Below, in pieces: positions 19,725 through 28,047 of a DNA stretch of 64,000 nucleotides (within the stretch, counting starts at the first letter, position 1; the number at the start of each line of letters is the position of its first letter). The notes under the pieces are model-generated. The model saw only the letters and a program-made list of their open reading frames with translations, did no database searches and was not told the DNA's origin. The DNA is from Phycisphaerales bacterium. GTDB lineage: Bacteria; Planctomycetota; Phycisphaerae; Phycisphaerales; UBA1924. A program made the translations under genes and the position numbers. The stretch spans positions 124,001-188,000 of the forward strand of contig JAJDDO010000019.1 of NCBI GenBank assembly GCA_029260265.1, in the 5' to 3' direction.

Positions 19725-20597
19725 ATGCCAACAGAAATTAGAGTTGATTATTTTTGGTTTGAGACAAACAGTGGAACTACGGACGATCTGATTCAAGCGT
19801 TGGATCAATGGAGTGAAGGGTTTGATGGCACCTATATCGAAGGCTCATTTGATTCCCATGAGTTCCGAATGTCAAAGATAAAATGGATCAAATCCGCTGG
19901 ACGCTTGTCAGGGGTTATGTACAAAAAGCGACCCACAAATCTTCCAGACGAACTTGACGATGAAGGTGAACGCACTGTCGATATTGGAGAAGATGCTTCG
20001 ATTGGCGATCCTGTTTGTTTTTGCTATTACCCAAGAAAAAACGCAGCAGCAATCCAGTTCAATTCGGTTGGCGCAAGGCATTCAACATTGAGGAAATTTT
20101 TGAATCGCAATTTTGGTATCCAAGATATCATTCACACATCGCCAATGTTTAGCGATGAAGCTATCGAGCGTTTAGAGAATATCAATATCATCCGCTCTCT
20201 AGATCTGACACTGCGTAACCCAAGGCAGATTGAAAATTTAAGTGAAGAGTTGGGCGAAGGGGGACTAGGAGGGGATATCGACAACTTGTTGACTAACTTG
20301 GGAGGAGTCAATATTTCAATTTCTATTTCTGTTGGGCAAGATCCCAAAGGATCAATGGATAGAGGGAATGTCATGGGTTTCATTGGCAGTCTCTTGAGAA
20401 AAGAGGAAGTTTGCACAAAGCTCCAGTTAAAAGGACGGCCTGGAGCAGGTGATGAAATCGAACCATTGGATCTGCTCAACGACACCATCAAGGAATACAT
20501 GGAAATTCCTGATATGCCAAGTGGTCGTTCCATCGATACGAGTAGATGTTTGACGAAAATTCATACAGCATTCACAAAATTGATGAATAACGGGTAG
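19725..20597 (+). CDS. Cytosolic protein of unknown function, first gene of a two-gene pair
   Basis: 290 residues from the ATG at 19725, which has GGGAGG at ideal distance. The track ORF starts 31 codons upstream with a hydrophobic stretch that I regard as non-coding. The start (EIRVDYFWFETNSGTTDDL) and the middle (FCYYPRKNAAAIQFNSVGAR) recall DUF6731/KwaB-like proteins of defence loci, but this is only an impression. The C-terminal region has a Gly-rich segment and a beta-alpha domain. It is followed 30 bases later by a 4-TM protein with its own SD; the pair lies beside a nuclease and an integrase, which suggests a phage-defence role. Confidence 0.65.
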   Translation: MPTEIRVDYFWFETNSGTTDDLIQALDQWSEGFDGTYIEGSFDSHEFRMSKIKWIKSAGRLSGVMYKKRPTNLPDELDDEGERTVDIGEDASIGDPVCFCYYPRKNAAAIQFNSVGARHSTLRKFLNRNFGIQDIIHTSPMFSDEAIERLENINIIRSLDLTLRNPRQIENLSEELGEGGLGGDIDNLLTNLGGVNISISISVGQDPKGSMDRGNVMGFIGSLLRKEEVCTKLQLKGRPGAGDEIEPLDLLNDTIKEYMEIPDMPSGRSIDTSRCLTKIHTAFTKLMNNG

Positions 20598-20627
20598 AAT
20601 TAGCTCAGGAATCAATGGAGACTGCAA

Positions 20628-21152
20628 ATGACTGAGAGTCTGCCCGATCCATCAAGGCGAGAAAAGTTAAACAAATTCCGCAAAAATAAATTGCGAGGCA
20701 TTATTGAACAATGGTGCCCATACCTATTTGGAATTTCAGCCTTTGTTTGCTCGTTGTCATTTGTACAGATATCCCTTGTGCAGTATCAGGCATTTGTAGA
20801 TAATGTTCTTCCGATCGCTGTTACAATTGCATCTGTTTTTGCTGGATTCCAAATGACGGCTCCAGCTATTCTTGTGGCCATTGATGATTCTGCTTCAATT
20901 TTGTATTTGAAAAAACGAGGGTCGTACAAAAAATTCGTCCACTATATTCGAGAATCAATAATCAGTACAATTCTATTTATACTCCTTTCCACAGCGCTAA
21001 TACTAATCCACGCATTCGATTCTAATCCACCGGTAAATCGGCTAACCCTTTTTTCTCTATCTTCGGGCTTATTTGTATTGATGATCGCAAGCAGTGTCAG
21101 AATAGTTTGGTTTATGCTGCGGATACTTTTGGTCGAAGTAGAAAAGGTATGA
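20628..21152 (+). CDS. Four-helix membrane protein, second gene of the pair
   Basis: 174 residues with a basic N terminus (RREKLNKFRKNKLRG) and four predicted membrane helices at about 32-52, 58-80, 107-128 and 138-162. No family is recognised. SD GGAG lies eight bases before the ATG. It is probably co-transcribed with the upstream gene and ends 17 bases from the convergent integrase. Small multi-helix proteins paired with a cytosolic partner are a frequent effector layout in defence systems, for example Kiwa; the order here is the reverse of Kiwa and homology is not claimed. Confidence 0.65.
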   Translation: MTESLPDPSRREKLNKFRKNKLRGIIEQWCPYLFGISAFVCSLSFVQISLVQYQAFVDNVLPIAVTIASVFAGFQMTAPAILVAIDDSASILYLKKRGSYKKFVHYIRESIISTILFILLSTALILIHAFDSNPPVNRLTLFSLSSGLFVLMIASSVRIVWFMLRILLVEVEKV

Positions 21153-21169
21153 AGCGTATCGAGGCCAAA

Positions 21170-22339
21170 TCAGTTTTTAGAGCAGGTGGTAGTTTCTGAT
21201 AAGGCAGAGTTCTTCGAACATTTTGGTCCGACTAGTCTATACAGTTTCATTATCACCTCATCCAATCGCTCCCAATCACGCTCAGCATAATGACGCTTCA
21301 AGCCCTTCTCAGAATGACCCAAGAACATCTCAGTAACGGCAGGATCAATGACCTCAATCTCCGACGCAGCAGTCTTCCTCAAGGAGTAGAAGCCACGATG
21401 ATTTGATATCTTGGTCTTCTTCATCAATCGAAAGAAGGCTGAACGGATGGCATCAGTTCGCTTGAACTTGTCATCAACAAAGTATTCACGGACGAGTGGG
21501 TGACCTGATTTGGACAGGAAGACTCGGTCGTTTGGCTTGCTATCAAGATTGCCATGAAGCTTCAGCATCTCAACAGCCATAGGCCAAAGTTTGAACTCGC
21601 AATGCACGCCGGTTTTCGTTCTCTTCCGAACGATTCTTCCAGGTTCGATTGATACCTCTCCAACCCGAAGATCCGAGATATCCGCTTGACCCATACCGCA
21701 GTTGAGACCAAGCAGCATGAACATCTTGGTTCTCTCGCTTGCTGCTAAGTAGAGGGTGTGTATCTCTTCCCGAGAAAATCTATTGACGATTGGTTCTGGG
21801 ATTGTGATTCTTGAATATTGGCCTAGGTTGCGAGGAAGATTCTCTATCAAGGCCATCTGGTATCCCCACTTGATCATCAGCTTGACAATGTCCAATCTTG
21901 ACTTTGCTGTCCAGGGCGAAATCGATTTGTCGGTTGCCGCTGATATCGGTAACGACAAGGTGTAGTTCCTGTAGTCATCAAGATGCATCTCATTCAGCTT
22001 TGTCAATGGCAAATCTGTTTGGAGATAGTCAACGAAATGGCAAACAGAAATTCTGATCTTCTCGAACCATGTCGCAGAGATGTCGCCTCGTTCATATCTG
22101 GTAAAGCAACTTTGCAAATACTTCTCGCCGAAATCTTCAACAGTCAGCTTCGCTACTTTGATCTCGATTGGTTGTTTGGTTTGGATTTCCTCTACGAAAT
22201 TGAGGTATCGCAGTTCTGCATCTTTGTAGGATCGGTTCACGCTCTTTGGATTCACAGATCCGAAGTATCGCATCTTGCCATCGATCTGCTTGCGCCATCG
22301 CATGTCGGTTGATTTGGTGAGGATTCGTTTGGCTGGCAT
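21170..22339 (-). CDS. int: Divergent tyrosine recombinase (planctomycete-type integrase)
   Basis: 389 residues from the ATG at 22339 (GAGAG before it); the track starts at 22444 and an ATG at 22378 is also possible. It has an N-terminal DNA-binding part, an SAM-like core-binding domain (about 90-190) and a catalytic domain. In the catalytic domain the first Arg motif reads LNCGMGQADISDL (Gln where Arg is expected), the Lys is present (RKRTKTG), the second box reads FYSLRKTAAS (Arg present, the usual first His replaced by Tyr), LGHS keeps the His, and HYAERD gives the Tyr nucleophile. I remember the LNCGxG form as recurrent in planctomycete integrases, so it may be active. It lies downstream of an HTH gene, an int/xis-like arrangement. 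Confidence 0.82.
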   Translation of the reverse strand: MPAKRILTKSTDMRWRKQIDGKMRYFGSVNPKSVNRSYKDAELRYLNFVEEIQTKQPIEIKVAKLTVEDFGEKYLQSCFTRYERGDISATWFEKIRISVCHFVDYLQTDLPLTKLNEMHLDDYRNYTLSLPISAATDKSISPWTAKSRLDIVKLMIKWGYQMALIENLPRNLGQYSRITIPEPIVNRFSREEIHTLYLAASERTKMFMLLGLNCGMGQADISDLRVGEVSIEPGRIVRKRTKTGVHCEFKLWPMAVEMLKLHGNLDSKPNDRVFLSKSGHPLVREYFVDDKFKRTDAIRSAFFRLMKKTKISNHRGFYSLRKTAASEIEVIDPAVTEMFLGHSEKGLKRHYAERDWERLDEVIMKLYRLVGPKCSKNSALSETTTCSKN

Positions 22340-22412
22340 TGGGTTCTCTCGTATTGGTCGGGCATTCACAGGAGTCATGGAGTGATTCAAAGTCAAGCCA
22401 GATTTGCGGCGA

Positions 22413-22736
22413 TCATTTCTTTGAGCGCATAAATCTTCGGCCATTGATGGTCACAGAAGGTTTGTGAGCATCTGGTGAGGCCACGTGAACAGTTCGATGT
22501 TCCTCTATCCATGTGTCAAGGTCCTTGCGAGCAACGAGCGTCATGGGGCGTGCGCCATGCCCCTGAGGTCTGATGGTGGGGAGTTTCTCAGACTCAATCC
22601 AACGACCTACCGTCTTCCGACTGACGCCGCAAAGCGCAGCCACATCAGGCACTGTCAGCAGGATTTGCTCGCCGATGCTTTGGCATGGCTGGGGGCCATT
22701 CTTTCGGTAGTCGGGATGCATTGCGGCGGAAGTCAT
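22413..22736 (-). CDS. HTH excisionase/MerR-like small DNA-binding protein
   Basis: 107 residues. A helix-turn-helix of the MerR/excisionase type is clear: LLTVPDVAALCGVSRKTVGRWIESEKLP followed by a wing segment (RPMTLVARKDLDTWIEE); written as separate motifs DVAALCGVSRKTVGRWI and RKDLDTWIEEH. The family includes recombination directionality factors that bend attachment-site DNA and small element regulators. It is directly upstream of the integrase on the same strand, 73 bases before the preferred integrase start, which fits the xis role. Confidence 0.78.
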   Translation of the reverse strand: MTSAAMHPDYRKNGPQPCQSIGEQILLTVPDVAALCGVSRKTVGRWIESEKLPTIRPQGHGARPMTLVARKDLDTWIEEHRTVHVASPDAHKPSVTINGRRFMRSKK

Positions 22737-22915
22737 AGCGAGTTCTGAGCGTCAGTTCCTATAGTGTCTCAAACGGCGGTTTCGGCTTATTGGAGTTCAA
22801 ATCATGGGTTTGGTCTGCGCCCAGCCATAGCCGCATCGCGTAGCGATAGCGGCTGGCCAAAGAGAACGACTCTCTGGGGGCTGGAAAGGAAAACAGTGAT
22901 TTGGACTAGCTTGGA
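22737..22915. other. Intergenic stretch with hairpin and paired AGTCCAA motif
   Basis: Between the HTH gene and the methyltransferase. A hairpin AGCCGCATCGC-GTA-GCGATAGCGGCT (22829-22854, one bulge) lacks a U-run. At 22898-22919 the minus strand reads CTAGTCCAAGCTAGTCCAA, similar to the AGTCCAA/AGTCCA pair in the arms at 29230 and 33007. It may be a protein-binding site of the element. Confidence 0.4.
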
Positions 22916-24253
22916 CTAGGCAGAGACGGATGCATCATCATCTTCAGGCTTGATGCCAGCGACTCGTTCCATGACTTCGCCGATGCGGGAGACACCGAGG
23001 TTGTAGTTGGTCTCATTGGATTCACAATAAATCCATCGGCGGTTGAGTTCGATACAAGCTTCAATCATGGAGCCCGTGCATCCGCAGACATCGATGACAG
23101 TGTCGTCTTCGAATGTGAGTTTCTCAAGGAGGAACTTGCAAATATCTACGGGCTTTTCAAAGAAGTGCCTATCGCCATACTTCCGCTCACCTCTTTGAAC
23201 CTCTCTGTAGAATGACCGCGAAACAGGCTGCTTTTCGTATTCCATGTTGTATTGGAGGGCATTGGCTATGACATTGTCATCAAGGACATCGGTTCGACCT
23301 TTGCCGTTGTAGAAACCTTGAAATGCCTTTCGATTTCGGCCAGCGATCAGGATGCGTTCGGTTTCGTGAGAGAAAGGAATCGCAAAATCTGATGGCTGGG
23401 GCTGAGACTTCTTCCAGTACATCGGAAAAATCGTTCCAAGACCGAGTTCTCGCAATAACGAGATGACTTCTGGGCGGTCGGGTTCGGTTGATGCCTGGAA
23501 GAGTACAAGCTTACCGTTTGGTTTGAGGACTTTGGCGGCTTGACGGATGATATCGAGGGTTAGCGGGAGAGCCATATCTATCGTACTCGAATCACAAGCT
23601 GTCTCTAATCCCTTACTCTCAGGCTCCGCGCATTTACGGTTTTCATTCTTGAAGAATGCTGCATATGGTGGATCAGCATAAACGACATCAATGGATTCTT
23701 TCTCAAGTTTTTCCAGCACATCAAGGCAAGAGAGATTGTGGCAGTTGTTCATCCAATTTGGGTATTCTTTCTTGAGTTGCTCAACTTGCAGTGCACGAGT
23801 CTTTCGATTGTCAACTGTCGCTGCATTTATCCGATCTCTCATTAGTTTTTTAGGGCTTAGCGTTTTCCCCTTATTGATGTGCACGTAATCGATGTAATCG
23901 TCTAAGGAATCTTCTTTGGTCGCAACTTCTGCCTTGATGCAATGATTTCGGCTACGTCTTGCGATTTCGCATTCGTGCCAGGTGACGCCCTTCTTGAGGT
24001 GCTTCTTTCTCTTTGCCGGAGGAAGCGCCTCTGCGGTACTTCTGAGTTGGCTCAGGTAGGAGATGGCGAAGTTCGGTAGGTATTTCTCTCTGAGCTGCTT
24101 GAGCGTCAGAGTTTTACCGCCGACCTTGATAGCGGAGGCTTTGACGAGCAAGTCGCCCGCTTTCCATGCGCCAGATTCGTTGACGGTAAGAAGAGTGTTG
24201 ATCTCTTCACAGAGTTTGAGGACCTTGGCCTCTTGTGTTGCTTTGTCAGCCAT
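22916..24253 (-). CDS. Beta-class DNA methyltransferase with N-terminal helical region
   Basis: 445 residues. Motif IV DPPYAAF (Asp194-Tyr197) comes first and the SAM-binding motif I region (IDVCGCTGSMIEACIELNR) lies at the C terminus, the order of beta-class N6-adenine/N4-cytosine methyltransferases. Between them is a target-recognition part. The first ~150 residues are helical and lysine-rich (KKHLKKGVTWHECEIARRS), like ParB/KorB-type heads seen in phage-borne methylases. No cognate nuclease is adjacent, so this is an orphan or element-regulating methylase. TATACT lies about 35 bases upstream of the ATG. Confidence 0.85.
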   Translation of the reverse strand: MADKATQEAKVLKLCEEINTLLTVNESGAWKAGDLLVKASAIKVGGKTLTLKQLREKYLPNFAISYLSQLRSTAEALPPAKRKKHLKKGVTWHECEIARRSRNHCIKAEVATKEDSLDDYIDYVHINKGKTLSPKKLMRDRINAATVDNRKTRALQVEQLKKEYPNWMNNCHNLSCLDVLEKLEKESIDVVYADPPYAAFFKNENRKCAEPESKGLETACDSSTIDMALPLTLDIIRQAAKVLKPNGKLVLFQASTEPDRPEVISLLRELGLGTIFPMYWKKSQPQPSDFAIPFSHETERILIAGRNRKAFQGFYNGKGRTDVLDDNVIANALQYNMEYEKQPVSRSFYREVQRGERKYGDRHFFEKPVDICKFLLEKLTFEDDTVIDVCGCTGSMIEACIELNRRWIYCESNETNYNLGVSRIGEVMERVAGIKPEDDDASVSA

Positions 24254-24701
24254 TGGAAAAATACCTTTTTCAATATCGCCACTATTGGCAGTATACCGGA
24301 GAATCGATTTTCACTGGATGCCGTGCCGGTCCATGGCACCCAATATTGGGGAGCATCAACAGATGCAGAGTTTTGAGCGCTCAAATATCCCTTTCAGGCA
24401 CTATTCTGATTGGTTAGCTGGGCGCAGATGAGTGATATTGCCCGTAATGGGCTGGTTTTGGCTATTCATGGGGTACTCAGAAACGGGCGCACATCGATAG
24501 CTCAGACGCATTTGATGCGAATTTGCTGCCTCTATAGAAAGGATGGATGCTTTAGACACTCATAGGCGATCCCGATGTTGTATTCAGGACGCGGATCGGT
24601 CAATCCGTAGAGTGCCTGTTTCGTCTGTTTCTGATTCGTAGCTGATGAGGGGTATTTAGTGAGCCCTATCAGCGACATGAAATGGTCCGCTGAGGACAGC
24701 G
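24254..24701. other. Intergenic stretch with palindromes, no gene seen
   Basis: Contains the 12-bp palindrome CCCAATATTGGG (24339-24350), a GTGCC/GGCAC hairpin overlapping it, and TTTGAGCGCTCAAA (24372-24385). These lie 86-132 bases upstream of the methyltransferase start, as expected for operators. The rest shows no convincing ORF. Confidence 0.5.
24372..24385. repeat. Palindrome TTTGAGCGCTCAAA, copy 1
   Basis: Perfect 14-bp palindrome upstream of the methyltransferase. Copy 2 (25066-25081) and copy 3 (27389-27404) occur in the same island; none was noticed in the core regions. Confidence 0.65.
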
Positions 24702-24890
24702 TCAGGGCCATTCTTCAGCATTCTTGAAGTGGCCTATAAGGATGGCTCCAATGAGTCCAAATACAGCGTGTGCTTCATTCATGATGGAGTTGGGATTGGT
24801 AACCCGAATGCTCTCAAACAATGGTCTGAGACTCATCTGGTATGAGTCTGAATGGTTCGTCGGGTTGTACTCGGTGTTGTACATTCTCAT
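24702..24890 (-). CDS. Small protein with strong ribosome-binding site, unknown
   Basis: 62 residues. The ATG is preceded nine bases upstream by AAAGGAGC, the strongest SD in the island, and so I believe it is real. Composition is normal; a C-terminal hydrophobic patch (AHAVFGLIGAILIGHF) may be a membrane helix or a buried core. No family recognised. It is isolated in a gene-poor stretch upstream of the methyltransferase on the same strand. Confidence 0.5.
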   Translation of the reverse strand: MRMYNTEYNPTNHSDSYQMSLRPLFESIRVTNPNSIMNEAHAVFGLIGAILIGHFKNAEEWP

Positions 24891-26439
24891 AATTCGTTGC
24901 TCCTTTGTGAGCTGTTGAACATGGATTGTACAGGATCGAAAAATGGCTTACGGGTGAAGAAAAATGCGGGATAAATATTTAGGCTGAGTAAGTTCAGGAA
25001 TGCTGGAGCTACCTCATCAAGAAAATGGATAGTGTCTGATTCCTCTGTCGGGAAACATGAATTCCATTTGAGCGCGCAAATTTATGAATAGCACCAGACA
25101 TGATTCTGAGTAGATGTACCTTGGCATTGGCAGGAGGAAAGTAGTTTCAATATTCGTGCTCGCTTCGCTCGCATAGCGTTTCCAACTTCGTTGGATCCAC
25201 TATTTACATTTACTTAAAACTTTATAAATCAGTCATAGCCATACCCGTTTCACTTCAATATTGATTTTCCTCTGTTCACGGAGCGAAGCGACTCTTTGAA
25301 GAAATCCAAAGGTGAAATATTATTAGTGGCTCCGATGAAATCGGGGACGATTCGAGTGAGCAAAGCGAGGGAGATGAACCGTTGTACTGATGAGTCATTT
25401 GAGCAAGTGATTCACTAGTCAGTTGAACAAGAATTCCAAAGGTACAGTAGGTATCACAGGGAGTTCTCCCAGAATTAGAGCCACATCACCCTCTGATTTC
25501 CGATTTGGTAATTTTTCATGAGGGGATGGTCATCATCCATTGTTCGCTAAACCGTAGCCTGTATTGATTCCATGTTGTGCGCCAGGCGCGCTAACCCCGT
25601 TGCATGGTGGGGCCGAGGGTGATCTTTCCTCTCGCTTTGCCATCACTGATGATGGTTGCGGCCCCGATACTTTGCTTTCGCTGGTAGCCCTCGGTGCCAA
25701 AGGCTGAGAATTAGTTGTCTATGGTCTTATCGACATCGGAGTACAAAAAAATTATTCATACACTCGATGACTCATCGCATAATAAAAACGCCCGTTGGGT
25801 TTTTGAAGGCTGCAAACCATCTAGTCCCAAGGGCGTTTCTGGATTCAAGAGTTGTTGGATGGATGCAGCCATATATACACATTCGATATTCGACTCTGGT
25901 ACTCCTTCTTGGCATTTGAGTAATCTGAAATAATTCCGGAAGAGATAGAAGTGGGTGCCAGAAAGGGAGCCAAGTTTACAGCGTATGAGTCCCTTGAGAC
26001 AAATACGGGTAGGGGTATGGGTACCGGGTAAGGCTTTGATATCGACAAGGACTCGGATGTGTATTTTCGTTGTTCAAAAATTAAACTGCTACGACTCTAG
26101 GCAAACCTCTACTCAACATTGCTCTCGTAATTGATCGGTGCACATCAAACGGTGTATCCGTTTTCAATATTCTCAAATCTATTATTTCCTGGTCAAACAA
26201 ATCATCACGGAGAACAGAGACGTAGTGGGTTTGGTGGAATTTTCGCATCTTTTTTTAACAAACTATTATGTTCGGTGATTTGAAAAAATGTTCGGTCGTT
26301 CGCTTGTCAATCCTTTCTGTGATGAAAATACAGCTGATTAATATCAGTTGTTCACTTCGACAGTGCGAACAAAAGTCGGTTGCGCCACAGGTAATACACA
26401 TGCAACTAGATGAATGTATTGATGCCTTTAGGAGCCACC
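24891..26439. other. 1.5-kb AT-rich stretch without convincing genes
   Basis: Both strands are broken by stops; track ORFs here (25656, 25715, 25845, 26255) lack SD and have poor composition. Visible structure: palindrome copy 2 (25066-25081), GCTCGCTTCGCTCGC at about 25160, hairpin TCCAAC-TTC-GTTGGA (25181-25195), GAGCGAAGCG at about 25280, and a long stem AAACGCCC/GGGCGTTT plus TTGGG/CCCAA (25786-25838) around a 26-nt loop. It could hold decayed genes, a small RNA or an origin; nothing decides. Confidence 0.5.
25066..25081. repeat. Palindrome ATTTGAGCGCGCAAAT, copy 2 (one mismatch)
   Basis: Same element as copies 1 and 3, with T to G at one position of the right half. It lies in the non-coding stretch. 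Confidence 0.5.
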
Positions 26440-27426
26440 ATGACAAGTAGAAATTATGATAGTGATGTCTCTCCACAAGTTTTGGACCATTGTATTGGTC
26501 AGAAAAAATTGCTCGCCAAGCTCAAGGTTGCGGTCGAATCGTCCTTCATAGATGGATTGGCTTTGCCTCATACTTTGTTGACTGGCCCTGCTGGAGTTGG
26601 AAAGACAATGCTCAGCCAAGTGCTGGCGAAGGAGATGGCTGGAGAGTTCTTCGAAGCGCTAGGGCAGACCATTACCTCCGTTCAAACACTAAATGGCTTA
26701 TTGATGTGTCCCGTGCTGCCCAACTCTGTTCTCTTCATTGACGAAGCGCATGAACTGAATCCATCCATCCAAGTAGCCCTCTATAAAGCTCTTGAGGAGC
26801 GTTGTGTGTTTGTTGCCAATGAACAGCGGCAAACAGTTCAAAAACTTGATCTGAGACCGTTTACGCTCATCCTGGCGACAACAGATCCGCAGGGGTTATT
26901 GCAGCCGCTTCGAGACAGGATGAAACTTCACTGTCAGCTCCGAAGATATTCAAATGAGGATATCGAGCAAATTCTCGCGCAGAAAATAAGCCAACTCGGA
27001 TGGGCAGTAAGCAGGGACGTTCTTCATCAGATATCTGTTCGCTCCTTCGGTACGCCACGACTTGCACTGAGACTCATGGAATCTATTCGTCGTACTTCGA
27101 GGTCACTCGGAGATACGAATCTGAGTGTCCATCATGCGAAGGTTACATTCGAGGTCGAGGAACTCGATGCGGTTGGGTTGAGTGCTGATGAACGACAGTA
27201 TCTGTCAATCTTATCAGAATCAGGGCGACCGATGAGATTGGGAATTCTTGCTTCAAGGCTTGGACAATCTCCAGAGGCAGTATCGAAAGTTCTTGAGTCC
27301 AACCTTCTATGGCTTGGGTTTATTGATAGGAGTGACCGGGGCCGTAGCTTGACAGCCAAAGGTATCGAGCATGTTCAAGCTTCAAGACATTTGAGCGCTC
27401 AAATTCAAGAAAGAGAATCACAATGA
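26440..27426 (+). CDS. RuvB-like Holliday-junction helicase paralogue
   Basis: 328 residues from the ATG at 26440 (GGAG five bases upstream); the track ORF begins ten codons earlier. AAA+ core: Walker A GPAGVGKT (49-56), Walker B LFIDEAHE (98-105), sensor 1 ILATTDPQG, and RDRMKL as arginine-finger-like stretch. The C terminus is the RuvB winged helix (GLSADERQYLSIL ... LLWLGFIDRSDRGR). RuvB drives branch migration of four-way junctions with RuvA. A copy on a mobile element, in an operon with an HTH protein and just before a tyrosine recombinase whose intermediates are Holliday junctions, is unusual. No ruvA or ruvC is present here. Confidence 0.85.
   Translation: MTSRNYDSDVSPQVLDHCIGQKKLLAKLKVAVESSFIDGLALPHTLLTGPAGVGKTMLSQVLAKEMAGEFFEALGQTITSVQTLNGLLMCPVLPNSVLFIDEAHELNPSIQVALYKALEERCVFVANEQRQTVQKLDLRPFTLILATTDPQGLLQPLRDRMKLHCQLRRYSNEDIEQILAQKISQLGWAVSRDVLHQISVRSFGTPRLALRLMESIRRTSRSLGDTNLSVHHAKVTFEVEELDAVGLSADERQYLSILSESGRPMRLGILASRLGQSPEAVSKVLESNLLWLGFIDRSDRGRSLTAKGIEHVQASRHLSAQIQERESQ
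27389..27404. repeat. Palindrome ATTTGAGCGCTCAAAT, copy 3
   Basis: Perfect 16-bp palindrome inside the 3' end of the RuvB-like gene, 19 bases before the start of the next HTH gene. The position fits an operator or translation-control site for that gene. Confidence 0.65.
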
Positions 27427-27923
27427 GGACTTCAATTCCGAACCGAGCAGGTTTGCTGGATCCGAATCGGCGTGTTGTATTGACCATCTCGGATATGGCT
27501 AGGTTCGTGGGATTGTCTAGGTCGAGGTTCTATGCATTGATGCAGCAAGGAGTATTTCCGATGCCCCTCTATTTGATTGCGACGAAGAGACCATTTTTCG
27601 ATGAACGACTTCGAGATGAGTGCCTGAAAGTTCGGCGAACTGGACTTGGAGTTAACAATCAGCCCATTCTGTTCTACCCACGGCGGGCGGGACCACCAAC
27701 TACTCGGAGCGGTAAATCATCTTTGCGCGGAAAAAAGAAATCCACCACAATCAATCCGAGAGTTCTGAGGCTTATGGAACTACTCAAAGGGTTGGGGATT
27801 GAGAACCCATCGCCTCAATCGGTGACCGCTGCTCTGTCTGAATGCTTCCCAAATGGTGTTGATGACAAAGCCGACCATGAACTCGTTGGTTCTGTTTTCA
27901 GGCACTTGAAGCAGCCACCATGA
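27423..27923 (+). CDS. AlpA/MerR-type HTH protein with basic middle
   Basis: 166 residues; ATGA overlap with the RuvB-like gene. The N-terminal 60 residues contain a helix-turn-helix (TISDMARFVGLSRSRFYALM, then GVFPMPLYLI and RPFFDERLRDECL) of the AlpA/excisionase kind. A basic linker (SGKSSLRGKKKSTTINPR) and a helical C terminus follow. It may regulate the island or act as directionality factor for the integrase 125 bases downstream. Confidence 0.7.
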   Translation: MRTSIPNRAGLLDPNRRVVLTISDMARFVGLSRSRFYALMQQGVFPMPLYLIATKRPFFDERLRDECLKVRRTGLGVNNQPILFYPRRAGPPTTRSGKSSLRGKKKSTTINPRVLRLMELLKGLGIENPSPQSVTAALSECFPNGVDDKADHELVGSVFRHLKQPP

Positions 27924-28047
27924 CAAGATAAGCACGCCAGATAAGAGTCATTATCTAGGGCAACTCTGCTCAATGTCTGCGTTTCTTTTGCTCTATGTCT
28001 GTCTCTAAATCTGTCTCTTTACACCACATAAGGCTAGGAGTAATGCC

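Noticed and set aside
25656-25933. Two overlapping ORFs in the island's non-coding stretch
   Set aside because: No SD, poor composition, and they run through the long hairpin at 25786-25838.
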